Under the pieces are notes generated by a model, which searched no databases, was not told the DNA's origin, and was given only the letters and a program-made list of their open reading frames with translations. Position numbers and translations under genes: made by a program. From contig JANXMO010000510.1 of NCBI GenBank assembly GCA_025354615.1, positions 1 through 9,275 on the forward strand: a stretch of DNA of 9,275 nt. The letters run 5' to 3'. The stretch's first letter is position 1. Each line of letters opens with the position of its first letter. Shown here piece by piece: positions 6,554 to 9,275 of this stretch. The DNA comes from Burkholderiales bacterium (GTDB lineage Bacteria; Pseudomonadota; Gammaproteobacteria; Burkholderiales; Burkholderiaceae_C).

Positions 6554-7954
6554 ATGGCGACATTCAAGGAAGTTCCTGCGAACGCCGGCCCGGCCCAAAA
6601 GCTGCTGGGCTGGATTGACAACCGTTTTCCGGCCACCAAGCTCTACAACGAGCACTTGGCCGAGTATTACGCGCCGAAGAACTTCAATTTTTGGTATTTT
6701 TTCGGCTCGCTGGCGCTGCTGGTGCTGGTGCTGCAGATCGTGACCGGTATTTTTCTGGTCATGCATTACAAGCCCGATGCGGCACTGGCTTTCGGCTCGG
6801 TCGAGTACATCATGCGCGATGTACCGTGGGGCTGGTTGATCCGTTACATGCATTCCACCGGTGCCAGCGCGTTCTTCATCGTCGTCTATCTGCACATGTT
6901 CCGTGGGCTGTTGTATGGCAGCTACCGCAAGCCGCGTGAGTTGATCTGGATTTTCGGGTGCGCCATTTTTCTGTGCTTGATGGCCGAAGCCTTCATGGGC
7001 TATTTACTGCCCTGGGGCCAGATGAGTTATTGGGGTGCGCAGGTCATCGTCAACCTGTTTGCGGCCATTCCCGTCGTCGGTCCCGATTTGGCGCTGCTGA
7101 TCCGCGGCGACTATGTGGTGGGCGACGCAACACTCAACCGCTTCTTCAGCTTCCACGTCATTGCCGTTCCGCTGGTTCTGCTGGGGCTGGTGGCCTCGCA
7201 TGTGATTGCGCTGCATGAGGTCGGCTCGAACAACCCGGATGGCATTGAGATCAAAAACAAGCTGGGCCCGAACGGCCGCCCGCTTGATGGCATCCCCTTC
7301 CACCCGTATTACACGGTGCATGACATTTTGGGCGTCAGCGTGTTTTTGTTTTTGTTCAGCGCCGTTATTTTCTTTGCGCCTGAGTTTGGCGGCTACTTTC
7401 TTGAATACAACAACTTCATTCCAGCCGATCCGCTGAAAACGCCGTTGCACATTGCGCCGGTTTGGTACTTCACGCCTTTTTATTCGATGCTGCGTGCCAT
7501 CACCAGTGAAATGATGTATGCGCTCATCGCCTGCGTGGCAGCAGCCGGTGCCTGGGTCGTGTTGAAGGCGCGGGTGGGTGGCTTGTTCAAGCTGGCGGCT
7601 GCCGTCGCGGCGGTGGTGCTGGCGACGCTGATGTTGTCGATTGACGCCAAGTTCTGGGGCGTGGTCGTGATGGGCGGCGCCGTCATCATCCTGTTTTTCC
7701 TGCCTTGGCTTGACCACAGCCTGGTCCGGTCGATGCGCTACCGCCCGCAATGGCACAAAGTGCTCTACGCCATTTTTGTTATTGATTTCGCCATCCTCGG
7801 CTACCTGGGGGTGCAGCCGCCCTCGGCGGTTGGTGAGCGGGTGTCGCAGATCGGTACTCTGTTTTACTTCGGCTTCTTCCTGTTGATGCCATGGTGGAGC
7901 CGGTTGGGTGACTTCAAGCCCGTGCCGGACCGCGTGACTTTCTCTGCCCATTGA
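6554..7954 (+). CDS. petB: Cytochrome b subunit of the cytochrome bc1 complex
   Basis: The 466-residue protein is a full-length bc1-type cytochrome b. The four haem ligands are H100 (YMHSTGAS) and H114 (YLHMFRG) in helix B, and H201 (SFHVIAVP) and H216 (ASHVIALHE) in helix D. By family convention H100/H201 bind the low-potential haem and H114/H216 the high-potential haem. The Qo motif reads PVWY (302-305) where mitochondria have PEWY. After it, residues about 317-364 form an insert with two hydrophobic stretches (about 320-336 and 344-363), followed by helix F at WGVVVMGGAVIILFFLPWLD (368-387) and two further helices. R. capsulatus cytochrome b is about 437 residues. The protein binds quinone at Qo and Qi and moves protons across the inner membrane. 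The start follows a weak GAGAA site; petC begins 19 bases after the stop. Confidence 0.98.
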   Translation: MATFKEVPANAGPAQKLLGWIDNRFPATKLYNEHLAEYYAPKNFNFWYFFGSLALLVLVLQIVTGIFLVMHYKPDAALAFGSVEYIMRDVPWGWLIRYMHSTGASAFFIVVYLHMFRGLLYGSYRKPRELIWIFGCAIFLCLMAEAFMGYLLPWGQMSYWGAQVIVNLFAAIPVVGPDLALLIRGDYVVGDATLNRFFSFHVIAVPLVLLGLVASHVIALHEVGSNNPDGIEIKNKLGPNGRPLDGIPFHPYYTVHDILGVSVFLFLFSAVIFFAPEFGGYFLEYNNFIPADPLKTPLHIAPVWYFTPFYSMLRAITSEMMYALIACVAAAGAWVVLKARVGGLFKLAAAVAAVVLATLMLSIDAKFWGVVVMGGAVIILFFLPWLDHSLVRSMRYRPQWHKVLYAIFVIDFAILGYLGVQPPSAVGERVSQIGTLFYFGFFLLMPWWSRLGDFKPVPDRVTFSAH

Positions 7955-7973
7955 TGGAACGAGGCAGCTGCAC

Positions 7974-8768
7974 ATGAAAAAACTTTTCCGTTCGTTTTGT
8001 GTTTTCACCGTTTTGTCGCTTGGGCTGTCATTGGGAGGCTTGGCGCCCGCGGTCGCTTCCGAAGGCGGTATTGCATGGGACAAGTTTCCTGAAAACAAAC
8101 TGAGTGACGTGGCGGCGCTGCAAAACGGCGCCAGGGTGTTCGTCAACTATTGCTTGAACTGCCACAACGCTGCGTTCATGCGTTACAACCGCCTGCGCGA
8201 CATTGGTCTCAATGAAGACCAGATCAAGAAAAACCTGTTGTTCGCCACCGATCGTGTCGGTGACACGATGAAGGTCGCTCTCGACCCCAAGCAGGCGAAG
8301 GAGTGGTTTGGTGGTGTGCCGCCGGATTTGAGCGTGATTGCGCGCTCGCGTGCTGACATCGGCAAAGGCAGCGGCGCTGACTACCTCTACACCTATTTGC
8401 GCACCTACTACCGTGACGACACAAAGGCCACGGGCTGGAACAACCTGGCCTACCCAAACGTCGGCATGCCGCATGTTCTCTGGCAGCTGCAAGGCCAGCG
8501 CAGCGCCCGTTTCGCCGACCACAAAGACCCGCACGACCCGGAGAAAAAGGTCCATGTGTTTGAAGGCTTTGAGCAAATCACGCCGGGCACACTGACGCCA
8601 GGTCAGTACGACGAAACCATCGGCGATCTGGTGGCGTATCTGCAGTGGATGGGCGAGCCCGCTCAGGGCCAGCGCGTGCGCCTTGGCGTGTGGGTCTTGA
8701 TGTTCCTAGCCGTCTTTACGCTGATCGCTTGGCGTTTGAACGCCGCGTATTGGAAAAACGTCCACTGA
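7974..8768 (+). CDS. petC: Cytochrome c1 subunit of the cytochrome bc1 complex
   Basis: The 264-residue protein has a Sec signal peptide (basic MKKLFR, hydrophobic 8-23, likely cleavage near AVAS at 26-29). The haem c site is CLNCH (60-64), and the expected axial methionine is M165 in PNVGMPHVLW (161-170). A single C-terminal membrane helix (about 238-256) anchors the domain with its haem in the periplasm. It takes electrons from the Rieske protein and passes them to soluble or membrane cytochromes c. GAGG at 7961-7964, 9 bases before the ATG, is the ribosome binding site. As the last pet gene, it completes a minimal three-subunit bc1 complex with petA and petB. Confidence 0.97.
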   Translation: MKKLFRSFCVFTVLSLGLSLGGLAPAVASEGGIAWDKFPENKLSDVAALQNGARVFVNYCLNCHNAAFMRYNRLRDIGLNEDQIKKNLLFATDRVGDTMKVALDPKQAKEWFGGVPPDLSVIARSRADIGKGSGADYLYTYLRTYYRDDTKATGWNNLAYPNVGMPHVLWQLQGQRSARFADHKDPHDPEKKVHVFEGFEQITPGTLTPGQYDETIGDLVAYLQWMGEPAQGQRVRLGVWVLMFLAVFTLIAWRLNAAYWKNVH

Positions 8769-8880
8769 CCAACCCGTTCGATGATGGCCGCCTCTTTCGA
8801 TGGGGTGTTTTTGTACGCAGTGGCGCGCCAGATGTGGCCGTTTGCTGTGCTTTTTTTCTGCCCCCTGGGAGCTCGCCGCC
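8769..8880 (+). other. 112-base gap between petC and sspA with a palindrome and a T-run
   Basis: The gap holds the perfect 10-base palindrome TGGCGCGCCA (8821-8830) and a run of seven T (8851-8857). A weak stem can be drawn from CGCAG (8815-8819) to CTGTG (8845-8849) just before the T-run, but it includes a wobble pair and a large interior loop. It may be a poor terminator that lets some petABC transcription reach sspA. No clear sigma-70 promoter for sspA was seen. Confidence 0.35.
8867..8871 (+). promoter_or_regulatory. Ribosome binding site of sspA
   Basis: GGGAG ends 9 bases before the ATG at 8881. A second ATG follows directly at 8884, but the first fits remembered betaproteobacterial homologues, which begin MMVLYSG. 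Confidence 0.7.
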
Positions 8881-9275
8881 ATGATGGTGCTTTACTCCGG
8901 AACGACCTGCCCTTACTCGCACCGTTGCCGCTTCGTTCTGTTCGAAAAAGGTATGGATTTCGAAATCCGCGATGTGGATTTGTTTTCGAAGCCAGAAGAC
9001 ATTGCGTTGATGAACCCCTACAACGAAGTCCCGATTCTGGTTGAGCGGGATTTGATTCTTTATGAATCACACATCATCAACGAGTACATCGACGAACGCT
9101 TTCCGCACCCTCAGTTGATGCCGGGCGACCCGGTTGCGCGCGCCCGTGTGCGGCTGTTTTTGTTGAATTTTGAAAAAGAGCTGTTCGCGCACGTCAACTT
9201 GCTCGAGGCGCGCGGCATGAAGCCGACCGACAAACAACTGGAAAAAGCCCGCGCGCAAATTCGCGACCGACTGAC
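8881..9275 (+). CDS. sspA: Stringent starvation protein A (glutathione-S-transferase fold), 3' end cut by window edge
   Basis: The first 131 residues are visible. Residues 1 to about 78 form a thioredoxin-like GST N-terminal domain: LYSGTTCPYSHRCRFVL (4-20), V50-P51 as the cis-proline site and YES (61-63) as the glutathione-site-like motif. The helical GST C-terminal domain starts near 84. FPHPQLMP (74-81) contains the Pro-His-Pro surface motif that corresponds, as I recall, to P84-H85-P86 of E. coli SspA, which is needed for its activity. SspA binds RNA polymerase and alters transcription in stationary phase and under stress. The protein has C10-P-Y-S-H-R-C16, a glutaredoxin-like cysteine pattern lacking from E. 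coli SspA as I recall it. sspA after petC is a common betaproteobacterial order, often followed by sspB, which would lie outside the window. Confidence 0.93.
   Translation, partial: MMVLYSGTTCPYSHRCRFVLFEKGMDFEIRDVDLFSKPEDIALMNPYNEVPILVERDLILYESHIINEYIDERFPHPQLMPGDPVARARVRLFLLNFEKELFAHVNLLEARGMKPTDKQLEKARAQIRDRL

Noticed and set aside
7004..8146. A 380-codon minus-strand open frame.
   Set aside because: It is antisense to petB and petC; the product is rich in Gln, His and Arg as expected of the complement of a membrane protein gene.
8781..9044. A plus-strand frame starting between petC and sspA.
   Set aside because: It mostly overlaps sspA in another frame, has no family resemblance and no ribosome binding site.

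Overview
The window reads as an ordinary chromosomal segment of a betaproteobacterium, most likely a Comamonadaceae-like member of the Burkholderiales. The grounds are the GC-rich coding style, the petA-petB-petC-sspA order, a PVWY-type cytochrome b with a long insert, and a Nif3 gene divergent from a membrane-anchored HtrA-type protease. No rRNA, tRNA, CRISPR array, insertion sequence, integrase or phage gene was found. The taxonomic call is from remembered family features, not from a search.

Left part (1-2502): the 5' two thirds of a trypsin-like HtrA/Deg protease gene runs leftwards out of the window. Twelve bases from its start, on the opposite strand, begins a Nif3/DUF34 metal-binding protein gene. 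That gene overlaps by 4 bases (ATGA) with a pdxA-family dehydrogenase gene, so the two look like one translationally coupled operon. The PdxA-like protein has unusual residues in two signature motifs, and its context differs from the usual surA-pdxA-rsmA cluster, so its exact substrate is open.

Middle part (2503-5921): a large DUF1631 gene on the minus strand converges on pdxA. Upstream of it, also on the minus strand, is mscL, a textbook large-conductance mechanosensitive channel with a strong ribosome binding site. The 231-base mscL/petA divergent gap holds GC-rich inverted repeats, two of them mutually exclusive, and promoter-like hexamers.

Right part (5922-9275): petA (Rieske protein), petB (cytochrome b) and petC (cytochrome c1) form a tight operon for the complete three-subunit cytochrome bc1 complex. 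It oxidises quinol and reduces cytochrome c at the cytoplasmic membrane. After a 112-base gap comes sspA (stringent starvation protein A, a glutathione-transferase-fold RNA polymerase partner), cut by the window edge.

No clearly new system was found. The points most worth a second look are the extra pair of membrane helices and altered Qo motif in cytochrome b, the atypical PdxA motifs and location, the histidine-rich linker in the DUF1631 protein, and the alternative hairpins in the mscL leader.
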